In this document: piece after piece, positions 8,026-20,467 of the stretch
Numbering within the stretch: the stretch's first letter is position 1
Layout: the number at the start of each line of letters is the position of its first letter
Assembly: GCA_016711325.1 (NCBI GenBank)
Contig: JADJTH010000012.1
Coordinates: forward strand, 186,001-250,000
Origin: Nigerium sp.
Lineage (GTDB): Bacteria; Actinomycetota; Actinomycetes; Propionibacteriales; Propionibacteriaceae
Direction of reading: 5' to 3'
DNA: 64,000 nucleotides
Notes under the pieces: generated by a model
What the model saw: only the letters and a program-made list of their open reading frames with translations
The model's database searches: none
Told to the model about the DNA's origin: nothing
Translations under genes and position numbers: made by a program

Positions 8026-9296
8026 GTGGACGGAGAAGAGACAGACAATCTCAGCGAGGTGACGGCCAACTCACAGACTCAGGCCGTCACCTCGGCAATG
8101 CCGTATCGCTGGTGGCTGGCCTCGGACACATCGGCGGCGGTCGGTACGTCGATGCGCGCCTTCGTGGTGCCGCTTCTCGCCTTGTTCGTCACAGGGTCTG
8201 CTGCCTTCGCCGGGCTGATCGGGACCATCCAGGCCGTCTGCACGCAAGCCGTTCTCCTTGCCGGCGGGATCGTCATCGACCGGCATGACCGAGCCCGTCT
8301 GATCCGTCTCAACGGTTGGGTGAATTGCATTCTTCTTGTCGCGCTTGCCGTCACGACAGGTACCGAACATCTTCATGCTGGGGTGTTCATCGTGGCGAGC
8401 ATCCTGTTCGGCCTTGCCGGCGGACTGCTGGGCGAAGCCAGCGATGCTGCGTTGAGGTCGGTGGTTCCGCAAGAACGCTACCCCCAAGCTGTCGCCCTGA
8501 ATGAAGGGCGTGACGCCGCCATCCGGCTCGCGATCGGCCCGGTTGGCGGCTTTCTGATGGGATGGGGGGCGGGGTCGCGCTGGCCGTAGCGGGCGCATTT
8601 CACGCGGCCGCAGCCTCGCTGATATCAAAGGTTGACGTCTCGCTCCTACCCCGGGCGAAACGATCCGCCGGAGTCCTCTCTGACGTCAAAGAGGTGCTCG
8701 GCTGGCTGCGCGGACGCCGTCGCGCCTTGCCACTCGCGCTCCTCGTCGGGTTGGCCAACTTTGGGATCACCGGCGTGATGACGGTGACCCAGTTCCAGGT
8801 CGTGCAACGGGGTGGTAGCGCCTTGGATGTCGGCTTCCTGACCATGGCGGCCGGTCTCTCGGTACTCGGGGGCGCCGCGCTCGCCGGGCCGCTCGTCTCC
8901 AGGCTTCGAACGGGAACGCTGATCGCGATCGGCTTTTCCTGGACATCGCTCGGGGTGACGGGGCTTGCGTTCATCCATGAAGGCACGGGGCTAGTGGTAC
9001 TACTCGCCACCACCTTCGTCGGCGTCCCCTCTCTCAACGCGGCACTCACCGGCTTCTTCTTCGCCTCGACACCCACGTCGATGCAGGGCCGAGTTCAAGC
9101 GGTGGTGGGCACCGTCGCGGCTGGGATTGGCGCGCTTGCTCCTCTCACCGTCGGCGTCCTGCTCCAACGGTTCGGGACGACGACCGCGTACCTGTGCTCT
9201 CTCGGCCCGATGCTCGCGGCTCTTGCCCTCGGGCTCGGGGCGCGGTCCCTGCGCGAGATCCCGCGCCCGGACAGGTGCGCGACGCTCGAACCCTAG
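8026..9296 (+). pseudogene. MFS transporter split by a -1 frameshift
   Basis: Two consecutive frames form one 12-helix major facilitator of about 423 residues. The first runs 8026-8589 (187 codons, ending ...GGFLMGWGAGSRWP). The second continues from about 8562 in the next frame (GGGVALAVAGAFHAAAASLISK...). The junction is a run of six G at 8564-8569, and inserting one base there restores a continuous protein. The N-half has MFS-like helices (MRAFVVPLLALFVTG, GGIVIDRHDRARLI), and the C-half contains GRVQAVVGTVAAG and ends naturally. Either the gene is inactivated, the run is a sequencing error, or slippage makes some full-length protein. Substrate unknown; such transporters often export drugs or other small molecules. 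Confidence 0.75.
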
Positions 9297-9385
9297 AAGC
9301 GCTCCTGGCCCGTCAGCGGCGTCACGCCTAGCGAACGGCAGTATTTAGTTGTCGCAGACATGCCCAAATAACGGCGCCCCACGCC

Positions 9386-9402
9386 TACTACCGCCAGTAG
9401 TA
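9386..9402. promoter_or_regulatory. TACTAC-N5-GTAGTA palindrome before the NifJ cluster
   Basis: A perfect 6-bp inverted repeat (TACTAC 9386-9391, spacer CGCCA, GTAGTA 9397-9402) lies 35 bp before the first gene of the redox cluster. It shares the GTAGTA half site with the repeats before cydA. That makes it a candidate second target of the BlaI-type repressor at the left of the window. The 9297-9385 segment before it shows no gene. Confidence 0.5.
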
Positions 9403-9437
9403 TGGGATGGATCCGTCGACCAATGGAGGGTGCACTG

Positions 9438-11069
9438 ATGGACCAGCCCACACGCCGTGACATCTCCCACCTGCCCGATCTGGGGTCCTCGCGGGGCCGT
9501 GTGGGGCCGGTGCGCGTCCGCATGCCGATCTACGTCGACCTACTGCCCCCCTGCAACCAGGCCTGCCCGGCCGGGGAGAACATCCAGGAGTGGCTGCGGC
9601 TCGTCAAGGCGTCCGACGACCTGGGCGCCTGGCGCGAACTGACCCGCAACAACCCGTTCCCCGCCATCCACGGCCGCGTCTGCTATCACCCGTGCGAGAC
9701 GTCCTGCAACCGCATCGAGCTCGACGGGGCGGTGTCGATCCACTCGGTCGAGCGCTACCTGGGCGACCTCGCGATCGAGAAGAACTGGCAGTTCAGCCCG
9801 CCCTCCTACGAGTCCGGACGCCGCGTGCTCATCATCGGCTCGGGTCCCTCGGGGCTGTCGGCCGCCTACCACCTGCGCATGCTGGGTCACCAGGTCGAGG
9901 TGCACGACGCCTCCGATCTGCCCGGCGGCATGATGCGCTACGGCATCCCCGCCTACCGCCTGCCGCGCGACATCCTCGACATCGAGATCGACCGCATCCG
10001 CAACCTCGGCGTGACGTTCGTGCAGAACCACACCGTCTCCGACCTGATCGCCGAGCGCGAGGCCGGCCACTTCGACGCCGTGTTCGTCGCGATCGGCGCC
10101 CACCTCAGCAAGCGGGTCGACATCCCCACCCGCGACGCCGGGCGCATCGTCGACGCGGTGAGCTTCCTGCGCGACGTCGCCTCGGGCGAGACCCCGATCA
10201 TCGGACGCCGCGTCGCCGTCTACGGCGGCGGCAACACCGCCATGGACGCCGCCCGCGTCGCCCGCCGGCTGGGCGCCGAGGAGTCGATCGTCGTCTACCG
10301 CCGCACGCAGCACCAGATGCCCGCGCACGCCGAAGAACACGACGAGGCCGTCCGCGAGGGCGTGAAGATGAACTGGCTGCGCACGATCAGCGAGGTCGAC
10401 GAGGGCCAGATGCAGGTCGAGATCATGGAGCTCAACGAGGCCGGCAAGGCCGTCGGCACCGGACGCTTCGAGACGCTCGAAGCCGACACGGTGATCCTCG
10501 CGCTCGGCCAGGAGGCGGACTCGAAGTTCCTGGCCAAGATCCCGGGCATGGCGTTCGACGGCGACGTCGTCGAGGTCGACCCGACCACCCTGATGACCAA
10601 CGTGCCGGGCATCTTCGCCGGCGGCGACGCCGTCCCGTCCGAGCGCACGGTCACCGTGGGCGTCGGCCACGGCAAGAAGGCGGCCCGCATGATCGACGCC
10701 TTCCTGCAGGGGCGTCCGGCACTCCACGTCCCCAAGCACGACCTGGCCGGTTTCGACAAGCTCAACCTGTGGTACTGGGGCGACGACCGGCGCGCCGCGC
10801 AGCCCGAGCTCGAGGTCGAGCAGCGGCTCAACTTCGACGAGATCGTCGGCGGCCTCAGCCGCGAGCAGGCGCGCACCGAGGCGTGGCGCTGTCTGTCGTG
10901 CGGCAACTGCATCGAGTGCGACGGCTGCCTGGGCAGCTGCCCCGAAGACGCGGTCATCAAGCTCGGCAAGGGGCTGCGCTACCGCTACGACTACACGAAA
11001 TGCACCGGATGCGGCACCTGCTACGAGCAGTGCCCCGTCCACGCGATCGAGATGATCGCCGAGCGCTGA
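9438..11069 (+). CDS. GltD-like FAD/NAD(P)H oxidoreductase with C-terminal 2x[4Fe-4S] domain
   Basis: 543 residues. The N-terminal region has the glutamate-synthase-beta cysteine pattern (CNQACPAGENIQEW, then GRVCYHPCETSC) for Fe-S binding. An FAD fold follows (IIGSGPSGLSAAYHLRMLG), then an NAD(P) fold (AVYGGGNTAMDAARVARRLG). The C-terminus has two ferredoxin-type clusters (CLSCGNCIECDGCLGSCP and CTGCGTCYEQCP). Such proteins move electrons between NAD(P)H and ferredoxin. Start ATG 9438 follows GGAGGG at 9425-9430; an in-frame ATG at 9402 sits in the operator and is less likely. It ends 17 bp before nifJ, suggesting it re-oxidises ferredoxin reduced by NifJ. The true acceptor is not visible. 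Confidence 0.88.
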   Translation: MDQPTRRDISHLPDLGSSRGRVGPVRVRMPIYVDLLPPCNQACPAGENIQEWLRLVKASDDLGAWRELTRNNPFPAIHGRVCYHPCETSCNRIELDGAVSIHSVERYLGDLAIEKNWQFSPPSYESGRRVLIIGSGPSGLSAAYHLRMLGHQVEVHDASDLPGGMMRYGIPAYRLPRDILDIEIDRIRNLGVTFVQNHTVSDLIAEREAGHFDAVFVAIGAHLSKRVDIPTRDAGRIVDAVSFLRDVASGETPIIGRRVAVYGGGNTAMDAARVARRLGAEESIVVYRRTQHQMPAHAEEHDEAVREGVKMNWLRTISEVDEGQMQVEIMELNEAGKAVGTGRFETLEADTVILALGQEADSKFLAKIPGMAFDGDVVEVDPTTLMTNVPGIFAGGDAVPSERTVTVGVGHGKKAARMIDAFLQGRPALHVPKHDLAGFDKLNLWYWGDDRRAAQPELEVEQRLNFDEIVGGLSREQARTEAWRCLSCGNCIECDGCLGSCPEDAVIKLGKGLRYRYDYTKCTGCGTCYEQCPVHAIEMIAER

Positions 11070-11086
11070 GCCGAAAGGAACGATCA

Positions 11087-14653
<3,567 letters not shown>

Positions 14654-14655
14654 GC

Positions 14656-15666
14656 ATGGATCTGACCACCACCTACCTCGGCCTTGAACTCGCGCACCCG
14701 ATCGTCGCCTCGGCCGGGCCGCTGACGCAGACCGTGGACGGCGTCCGGCAACTGGCGGACGGCGGCGCGGCCGCGATCGTCCTGCACTCGCTGTTCGAGG
14801 AACAGCTGCGCGCCGAGATCGCCCGCGACGAGCGTCTGCTCTCCGCGCACGCGGACTCGTTCCCCGAGGCGCTCGACTACTTCCCGAGCGCGCCGGTGAC
14901 GACCCGTTCGGCGGCGTACAGCTACCTGTCGCTGGTCGAGCGGGCGTCGAAGGCCGTCGGCGTGCCGGTGATCGCGTCGCTGAACGGCTCCGACCTGGGC
15001 AGCTGGGTCGAGTTCGCCCGCGAGCTCGCCGACGCCGGCGCGGCCGCGCTCGAGCTGAACATCTACATGGTGCCGGGCGACGTGAAGACCACCGGCGATC
15101 TGGTCGTCAAGCGTCACCTCGAGATCGTCTCGGCGGTCACGGACGCCGTGTCGATCCCGGTCTCGGTCAAGATGTCCCCCTACTTCTCCTCGGTCGGCAA
15201 CGTCGCGCTGCAACTGGTGGACGCCGGGGCGTCCGGGCTGGTGCTGTTCAACCGCTTCCTGCAGCCGGACGTGAACATCGAGACGCTGCACACCGATGCC
15301 CCCTTCGAGCTGTCGACGCCGCAGGAGGGACGCCTGCCGCGCACCTGGATCGCGTCACTGCGCAACCAGACGGACGCCTCCCTGGCCGGTTCGTCGGGTG
15401 TCGAGTCCAGCGACGACGTCGTCCGCTACCTGCTCGCCGGGGCCGACGTCGTGATGACGACCGCCGCGCTGATCCGGCACGGGCGCTCGTATCCCCGCGA
15501 GATGCTCGGCGGCTTGCAGGCGTGGATGGTGCGCAAGGGATTCGTGTCCCTGAGCCAGGCACGCGGCATGCTCGCCGTGCCGTCGATCACGGACGGCGAG
15601 GCGGCGGGCCGCGGCGGATACGTGGCGGCGATCCAGGCCGCCAAGGAGCGCTACGGGGCGTTGTGA
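14656..15666 (+). CDS. Dihydroorotate-dehydrogenase-like flavoprotein
   Basis: 336 residues with the FMN-binding TIM barrel of the class I dihydroorotate dehydrogenase/PreA superfamily (LTTTYLGLELAHPIVASAGP at the start, VSVKMSPYFSSVGNVALQLV in the middle, ADVVMTTAALIRHG near the end). It starts 2 bp after nifJ behind AAGGAG. Paralogues of this kind occur next to nifJ in several lineages and are probably not the pyrimidine-pathway enzyme. The substrate is unknown. I infer a redox partner or repair function for the NifJ system from the tight linkage. Confidence 0.8.
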   Translation: MDLTTTYLGLELAHPIVASAGPLTQTVDGVRQLADGGAAAIVLHSLFEEQLRAEIARDERLLSAHADSFPEALDYFPSAPVTTRSAAYSYLSLVERASKAVGVPVIASLNGSDLGSWVEFARELADAGAAALELNIYMVPGDVKTTGDLVVKRHLEIVSAVTDAVSIPVSVKMSPYFSSVGNVALQLVDAGASGLVLFNRFLQPDVNIETLHTDAPFELSTPQEGRLPRTWIASLRNQTDASLAGSSGVESSDDVVRYLLAGADVVMTTAALIRHGRSYPREMLGGLQAWMVRKGFVSLSQARGMLAVPSITDGEAAGRGGYVAAIQAAKERYGAL

Positions 15667-15737
15667 CCACGCGCCGGGCCGAGCCGTTCCGGGCTGCCTT
15701 GACGCATGAGGACCGCGGCGGCGTTAGGCTGGCGGGA

Positions 15738-17123
15738 ATGGACGAGATCCCGATCCCCTCGGCGCGCGTGTTCGACCCCCCGGAGAGTTCCGGTGCCTCG
15801 GCACCCGCGGGCGCGGCGTCTCCGCGGCGCCCGCTGCGCGTCGCCCTGTTCACCGACAACTACGGGCCGAGCCCCAGCGGGGTGCTCTACGCCGTACAGT
15901 TCCTGGAACGCGAACTGCTCGCCGAGGGCTTCGAGGTGCAGGTGGTCGCGCCGGCCTGCTCCGGGCCGAACCCGTATCGAGGGAGTCCCGGCCGCACCGA
16001 GCTGCGCCTGCCATCGATGAAGCTGCCTGGCCTGCCCATGTCGGTGGCCAACGGCCGCAAGTTCGAACGCGCGCTCGACGCCTTCGCCGCCGATCCGCCC
16101 GACGTCATCCACGTGCAGGGACTTGGGACCGTGGGCATGCTCGGCGTTTGGGCGGCTGACCGCACCGAGCGTCCGCTGATGGTGACGTGGCACACCGACT
16201 TCGCCGCCTACGCCGACTACTACGCCGCGATGACGCCGTTCCTGGACGCCTACTACCGCCTCGTGAGACTCACCACGCACGGCATGAAGCGGCCCTCCCT
16301 GCGCGACATGCAGCGTTGGATCAAGATCCGACCGTTGAGGCGGGGCATGTCGCGGCGCTCGCTGATCAACGCCGCCCGCGACATGCTGGAGGCGTCCGAG
16401 ATCGTGACGACCCCCTCCGAGAAGACCGCCGCGCGGGTGCGCGAGCTGACGTCCGTCGCGCATCTGCGCGTCGTGCCCAACGGCGCCGATCCGTTGCCCG
16501 AGGGGGCGGCCCTGCCGAAGGGAACCGGGCCGCGGATCGTCTACGTGGGCCGCATCGCACCCGAGAAGAACATCGGCCTGCTGCTGGAGGCGTTCGGGTG
16601 GGTGCGCGAGGAGATCCCGAACGCCGAGTTGATGATCGTCGGCGACTGGCGCAAGTCGGGAACGCTGCGCCCGACGCTGCAGCGCGCGCGCGGCCGGGCC
16701 GGGGTGACGCTGGTCGGCGAGGTGTCACGCGACAAGCTCGGGCCGTACTACGCCTCGGGCGACGTGTTCGCGTTCCCGTCCGACACCGACACCCAGGCCC
16801 TCGTGTTGCACGAGGCCGCCCACGCGGGGCTGCCGATCGTGACCGTCGATCCGGAGCTGCGGCTGGTGGTCGACAACGGGGTCAACGGCCTGGTGACGCG
16901 TCCGACCGCCGAGGCCTTCGCGCGGGGCATCGTGACGATGCTGCGCCGGCTGGAGGATCCCGCGTTCAAGGCCGCCGCCCAGGCGCGCTCCCGCGAGATG
17001 GCGTCCTGGTGGACGATCCAAAACCAGTCCCACGCCATCCTCGAGCTCTACCGCGCGCTCGCCGAGGGCCGCGAGATCGAGGAGTCCCTGACGGCGATCC
17101 CGCCGACGGCCGACGACGCCTGA
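15738..17123 (+). CDS. GT4-family glycosyltransferase
   Basis: 461 residues from ATG 15738, after GGCGGGA. The N-terminal Rossmann domain (RVALFTDNYGPSPSGVLYAVQFLERELL) has the acceptor-binding GPxxSGV loop. The C-terminal domain has VYVGRIAPEKNIGLLLEAF, then ALVLHEAAHAGLPIVTVD, where the family's Glu-rich nucleotide-sugar motif is reduced, and VVDNGVNGLV. It resembles retaining GT-B enzymes that use GDP- or UDP-sugars on lipids or polysaccharides, such as actinobacterial mannosyltransferases. The true donor and acceptor cannot be told. A 71-bp gap separates it from the DHOD-like gene, so it may be read from its own promoter. Confidence 0.82.
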   Translation: MDEIPIPSARVFDPPESSGASAPAGAASPRRPLRVALFTDNYGPSPSGVLYAVQFLERELLAEGFEVQVVAPACSGPNPYRGSPGRTELRLPSMKLPGLPMSVANGRKFERALDAFAADPPDVIHVQGLGTVGMLGVWAADRTERPLMVTWHTDFAAYADYYAAMTPFLDAYYRLVRLTTHGMKRPSLRDMQRWIKIRPLRRGMSRRSLINAARDMLEASEIVTTPSEKTAARVRELTSVAHLRVVPNGADPLPEGAALPKGTGPRIVYVGRIAPEKNIGLLLEAFGWVREEIPNAELMIVGDWRKSGTLRPTLQRARGRAGVTLVGEVSRDKLGPYYASGDVFAFPSDTDTQALVLHEAAHAGLPIVTVDPELRLVVDNGVNGLVTRPTAEAFARGIVTMLRRLEDPAFKAAAQARSREMASWWTIQNQSHAILELYRALAEGREIEESLTAIPPTADDA

Positions 17124-17186
17124 CACGCACCCGGGCACAACGAGCCCGCCTCCCCCGGCCGCCGCCTCGGCGATCGGGCATTCGGG

Positions 17187-19424
17187 TCAGGCCGACTCCG
17201 GACGGAACCGCCGCAGCAGCAGGCTGTTCGCGACCACGAACACCGAGCTGAACGCCATCGCCGCGCCGGCGATCATCGGCGTCAGCATGCCGAACGCCGC
17301 CAGCGGGATCGCCGCCACGTTGTAGGCGAAGGCCCAGAACAGGTTCACCCGGATGGTGCGCAGGGTCGCCCGCGACAACCGGATGGCGTCCACGGCCACC
17401 ATGAGGTCAGAACGCATCAAGGTGATCCCCGCGGCCTCCTTGGCGGCGTCCGTGCCGGAGCCCATCGCGATGCCCAGATCGGACGCCGCCAGCGCGGCCG
17501 CGTCGTTGACGCCGTCGCCGACCATGGCCACCTGAGCCCCGCCGGCCCGGAGTTCGGCGATCGCCGCGACCTTGCCCTCGGGGCGGACGTCGGCGCGCAC
17601 CTGATCGATGCCCACCGTATCGGCGACCGCGCGGGCGGCCCGCTCGTTGTCGCCGGTGAGCAGCACCGGAGTGAGGCCGAGCTCGCGCAGCCGGGCGATG
17701 GCGGCGGCGGAGGTGTCCTTGACGGTGTCGGCCAGCGACACCACACCGACCGCGGCCATGGTCGCGCCGGTTTCGCGCAGCACCACGACCGGCGTCTCGC
17801 CGCGGCCCTGGGCGGCGTCCACGACCGCCCCGATCGCCGCAGGCAGGGTGCCCGCGGCGTCCGGCCGGACGACGTGCACCCCGACACCGTCGACGCGGGC
17901 GCGCACGCCCTCGCCGGGGACGTTCTCGAACGCGTCCAACGACCCGAGCTCCGCGCCGGCGGCGGCCACGACCGCCATGGCGAGCGGGTGTTCGGAGCCG
18001 GATTCGGCGGTTCCGGCCCAGCGCAACAGATCGGCGTCCGAGATGCCCGCGGCGGGAGTGACGCCGACGACGCGCAGGGCGCCGCGGGTGATGGTGCCGG
18101 TCTTGTCGAGCGCGATGGTGCGGATCGCGCGCGCGTGCTCGAGGACGTCCGGCCCCGCGATGATGACGCCCATGCGCGCGCCGCGCCCGGTGCCGACGAG
18201 CAGCGCCGTGGGCGTGGCCAGGCCCAGCGCGCAGGGGCAGGCGATGATCAAGACGGCGACGGCCGCGGTCGCGGCGAAGACCACCGCCTCGCCCGCCAGC
18301 AGCCAGCCGATCAGGGTGAGAGCGGCGGTCACGAGGACGACCGGAACGAAGACGCCCGAGATCGTATCGGCGAGCGCCTGGACGGGCGCCTTGCGGGTCT
18401 GCGCCTCCTCGACCATGCGGGCCATGCGGGACAGCTCGGTGTCGACGCCGAGCGCGGTGGCGCGGACGACGAGGCGTCCGTTGGCGTTGAGGGTCGCGCC
18501 GACGACCTTGTCGCCGGGAGCCTTGTCGACCGGCACCGACTCGCCGGTGATCATCGACTCGTCGACCGCGGAGACACCCGACACGATCACGCCGTCCGTG
18601 GCGATCTTCTCGCCGGGGCGGACGACGAATTCCTCGCCGAGAACGAGGTGGCCGATCGGGATCGAGACCTCGACGCCGTCACGCAGCGCCGTCGCCCGGG
18701 TGGCGCCGAGCGTGAGCAGCGCGCGCAACGCATCGGACGCCTGTGTGCGCGAGCGCGCCTCGAACCAGCGTCCGGCAAGCAGGAACGTGATGATTCCCAC
18801 GACGGCCTCGAAGTAGACCGAGGCACCGTCCGAGCGGCCGAGGGTGAGCGTGAACGGGTGTGTGTAGTGCAGGCTGCCGGCGTGGGTGAAGAACAGCGCC
18901 CACAGCGAGTAGAAGTAGGCGGCGGTGGTGCCCATCGAGATGAGGGTGTCCATGGTCGTGGCACGGTGGCGCAGGTTGACGATCGCCGAGCGGTGGAAGC
19001 GGCGTCCGGCCCATGCATAGACGGGGGTGGCGAGGGCGAGCGAGGCCCACGTCCAGCCGGGGAACTGCAGTGCCGGAATCATGGCCATCGCCATGACGGG
19101 CACCGCGAGCACGGCGGCGAGGATCAGGTCGCTCTTGAGCGCGCCCGCCCGGTCGGGCTCGGGTTCGGTGGGGTCGGGCAGCTTGGCACCGTAGCCGGTC
19201 TTCTCGACGACGGCGATGAGGTCGTCGACGGTCACGCCGGCCGGAGCGAGGATCGTTGCCCTCTCGGTGGCGTAATTCACCGACGCGCTCACGCCGTCGA
19301 TCTTCCTGAGCTTCTTCTCGATGCGGGCGGCGCACGACGCGCAGGTCATGCCCTCGATGTCGAGTTCGACCGAGTCGCGGCCGGCCCGGGGTGGGGTGGG
19401 GGTGCGGGTGGTGGGAAGAGACAC
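17187..19424 (-). CDS. copA: Copper-translocating P1B-type ATPase
   Basis: A 745-residue Cu(I) exporter. An N-terminal HMA metal-binding domain has GMTCASC (Cys28, Cys31). CPC in the transport helix lies near residue 396 (CPCALGLATPTALLVG). The phosphorylation loop DKTGTITRG is near 440, SEHPLA lies in the N domain, and GDGVNDAAALAASD is the hinge. These are the hallmarks of Cu(I)/Ag(I) P1B-1 pumps. The GTG start sits behind AGGAGGATCCTC. It is last in the csoR-copZ-copA operon on the minus strand, with 133 bp to the preceding gene, so partial independent expression is possible. Derepression by copper through CsoR is expected. Confidence 0.95.
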   Translation of the reverse strand: MSLPTTRTPTPPRAGRDSVELDIEGMTCASCAARIEKKLRKIDGVSASVNYATERATILAPAGVTVDDLIAVVEKTGYGAKLPDPTEPEPDRAGALKSDLILAAVLAVPVMAMAMIPALQFPGWTWASLALATPVYAWAGRRFHRSAIVNLRHRATTMDTLISMGTTAAYFYSLWALFFTHAGSLHYTHPFTLTLGRSDGASVYFEAVVGIITFLLAGRWFEARSRTQASDALRALLTLGATRATALRDGVEVSIPIGHLVLGEEFVVRPGEKIATDGVIVSGVSAVDESMITGESVPVDKAPGDKVVGATLNANGRLVVRATALGVDTELSRMARMVEEAQTRKAPVQALADTISGVFVPVVLVTAALTLIGWLLAGEAVVFAATAAVAVLIIACPCALGLATPTALLVGTGRGARMGVIIAGPDVLEHARAIRTIALDKTGTITRGALRVVGVTPAAGISDADLLRWAGTAESGSEHPLAMAVVAAAGAELGSLDAFENVPGEGVRARVDGVGVHVVRPDAAGTLPAAIGAVVDAAQGRGETPVVVLRETGATMAAVGVVSLADTVKDTSAAAIARLRELGLTPVLLTGDNERAARAVADTVGIDQVRADVRPEGKVAAIAELRAGGAQVAMVGDGVNDAAALAASDLGIAMGSGTDAAKEAAGITLMRSDLMVAVDAIRLSRATLRTIRVNLFWAFAYNVAAIPLAAFGMLTPMIAGAAMAFSSVFVVANSLLLRRFRPESA

Positions 19425-19557
19425 GAGGATCCTCCTAGGTGCGGAGGGCCGGCGTGTGGTCGCGAGGACGCCTGAGGCGCCCGGGCGAGGACGAACCGGC
19501 CCTGGCGAGGGAGTGGGCTGCCGGCCGGGTTCGCCCCCACCGGCGGTACGAGGAGCG

Positions 19558-19938
19558 TCAGGCGACCGTGTAGTCGCCCGCTTCGGCGACGGCCTCGACG
19601 ATACGGTCGAAGTCGACGGGAGCCTCGGAGGTGACCTTCAGCGCGCCGGATTCCAGGTCGACGCTCACCTCGGTCACGCCCGGGATGGCGGAAACCTCTT
19701 CGGTGACGGCACCGACGCAGTGGCTGCAGGTCATGCCGCTGACCGTGTAGCTGGCGACGGTGCCCTGAGCGGACGCGCCGCAGGTGCAGGGCTTGCCTTC
19801 CTGACATCCGCAGGCGCAATCGGGGCCGCAATCGCAGCTGGTGGCCTGCGGGGCCGGCGCGGCGTCCTGGTGCCCGCCGCAGCCGCAACCGCAGCCGCCG
19901 CCGGTGGCCTTGGTGTCCTTGATGGTGAGGTCGACCAT
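19558..19938 (-). CDS. CopZ-like copper chaperone with Cys-rich N-terminal extension
   Basis: 126 residues. The C-terminal ~65 residues are an HMA chaperone (SYTVSGMTCSHCVGAVTEEV, metal CxxC at Cys71/Cys74). The preceding ~55 residues contain ten cysteines between residues 16 and 53 (CGCGC, then SCDCGPDCACGCQEGKPCTC), metallothionein-like, plus His23. Ordinary CopZ is about 70 residues, so this is a fusion of a metal-storage module to a chaperone. It lies between csoR and copA and would pass Cu(I) to CopA, with the tail holding spare copper. A related CxCGPxCxC motif appears in the anti-sigma gene at 24088-24402. Confidence 0.85.
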   Translation of the reverse strand: MVDLTIKDTKATGGGCGCGCGGHQDAAPAPQATSCDCGPDCACGCQEGKPCTCGASAQGTVASYTVSGMTCSHCVGAVTEEVSAIPGVTEVSVDLESGALKVTSEAPVDFDRIVEAVAEAGDYTVA

Positions 19939-19969
19939 GTGTTGTTTCTCCTTGTCGGTGATGGACGGG

Positions 19970-20362
19970 TCAGCTTCGGACGAGGCGTGCGATGGCCTCT
20001 GAGGCTTCTTGGATCTTCTCTTCAGCCGCGGAGCCGCCCTCGCGGGCCGCGGCGACGACGCAGTGGGCCATGTGGTCCTCGAGCAGTTCCAGCGCGACCG
20101 CCTGGAGAGCCTTCGTCATCGCCGAGACCTGGGTGAGGATATCGATGCAGTACTTCTCTTCCTCGACCATACGCTGCAAGCCGCGCGCTTGGCCCTCGAT
20201 GCGGCGCAGGCGTCGCAGGTAGTTGTCCTTGGCGGTGATGTAGCCGTGCTGGCGGGCGTCGGCGTCGTGCGCAGCGTGGCAGCTGCTGCCGGTCGCGGCG
20301 TCCGCGCCGGTCGCGCCCAACGCGCGCGCGTCGTCGGCGACGACGGTTGCCGTATCGCTCAT
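19970..20362 (-). CDS. csoR: CsoR-family copper-sensing repressor
   Basis: 130 residues from the second of two adjacent ATGs (20362), which is better spaced from AGGAGG than the first (20365). The four-helix CsoR fold is evident (YLRRLRRIEGQARGLQRMVEEEKYCIDILTQ). Cu(I) ligands Cys, His, Cys fall at C73, H98 and C102 (numbering from the first ATG), the W-X-Y-Z pattern of copper sensors. The ~40-residue N-terminal tail is longer than in many CsoRs. It should repress csoR-copZ-copA at the palindrome about 25 bp upstream and release DNA when Cu(I) binds. Confidence 0.93.
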   Translation of the reverse strand: MSDTATVVADDARALGATGADAATGSSCHAAHDADARQHGYITAKDNYLRRLRRIEGQARGLQRMVEEEKYCIDILTQVSAMTKALQAVALELLEDHMAHCVVAAAREGGSAAEEKIQEASEAIARLVRS

Positions 20363-20385
20363 CATGCCTCCTCGGACGCCCCAAC

Positions 20386-20404
20386 TATACCCCCTCGGGG
20401 TTTA
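20386..20404. promoter_or_regulatory. Probable CsoR operator
   Basis: A GC-rich pseudo-palindrome (TATACCCC-CTC-GGGGTTTA) lies 24 bp before the csoR ATG. The ACCCC-N3-GGGGT core matches the usual shape of CsoR operators, with G/C tracts flanked by T/A. The TATACC part may overlap the -10 of the minus-strand promoter, which would place bound CsoR over it. Confidence 0.7.
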
Positions 20405-20467
20405 TTCCCAACCCCGGGGCGAGCCCGGGATCGCACCACGACAACGCCCTCTGTCCGGGGGGATGCC

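Noticed and set aside
8560..8575. Programmed -1 frameshift in the MFS gene
   Set aside because: The G-run is not a good X-XXY-YYZ slippery site in the right frame and no pseudoknot is evident; mutation or error is likelier.
6482..9300. Prophage or integrative element
   Set aside because: No integrase, att repeat or phage structural gene; only a Fic gene and transporter remnants.
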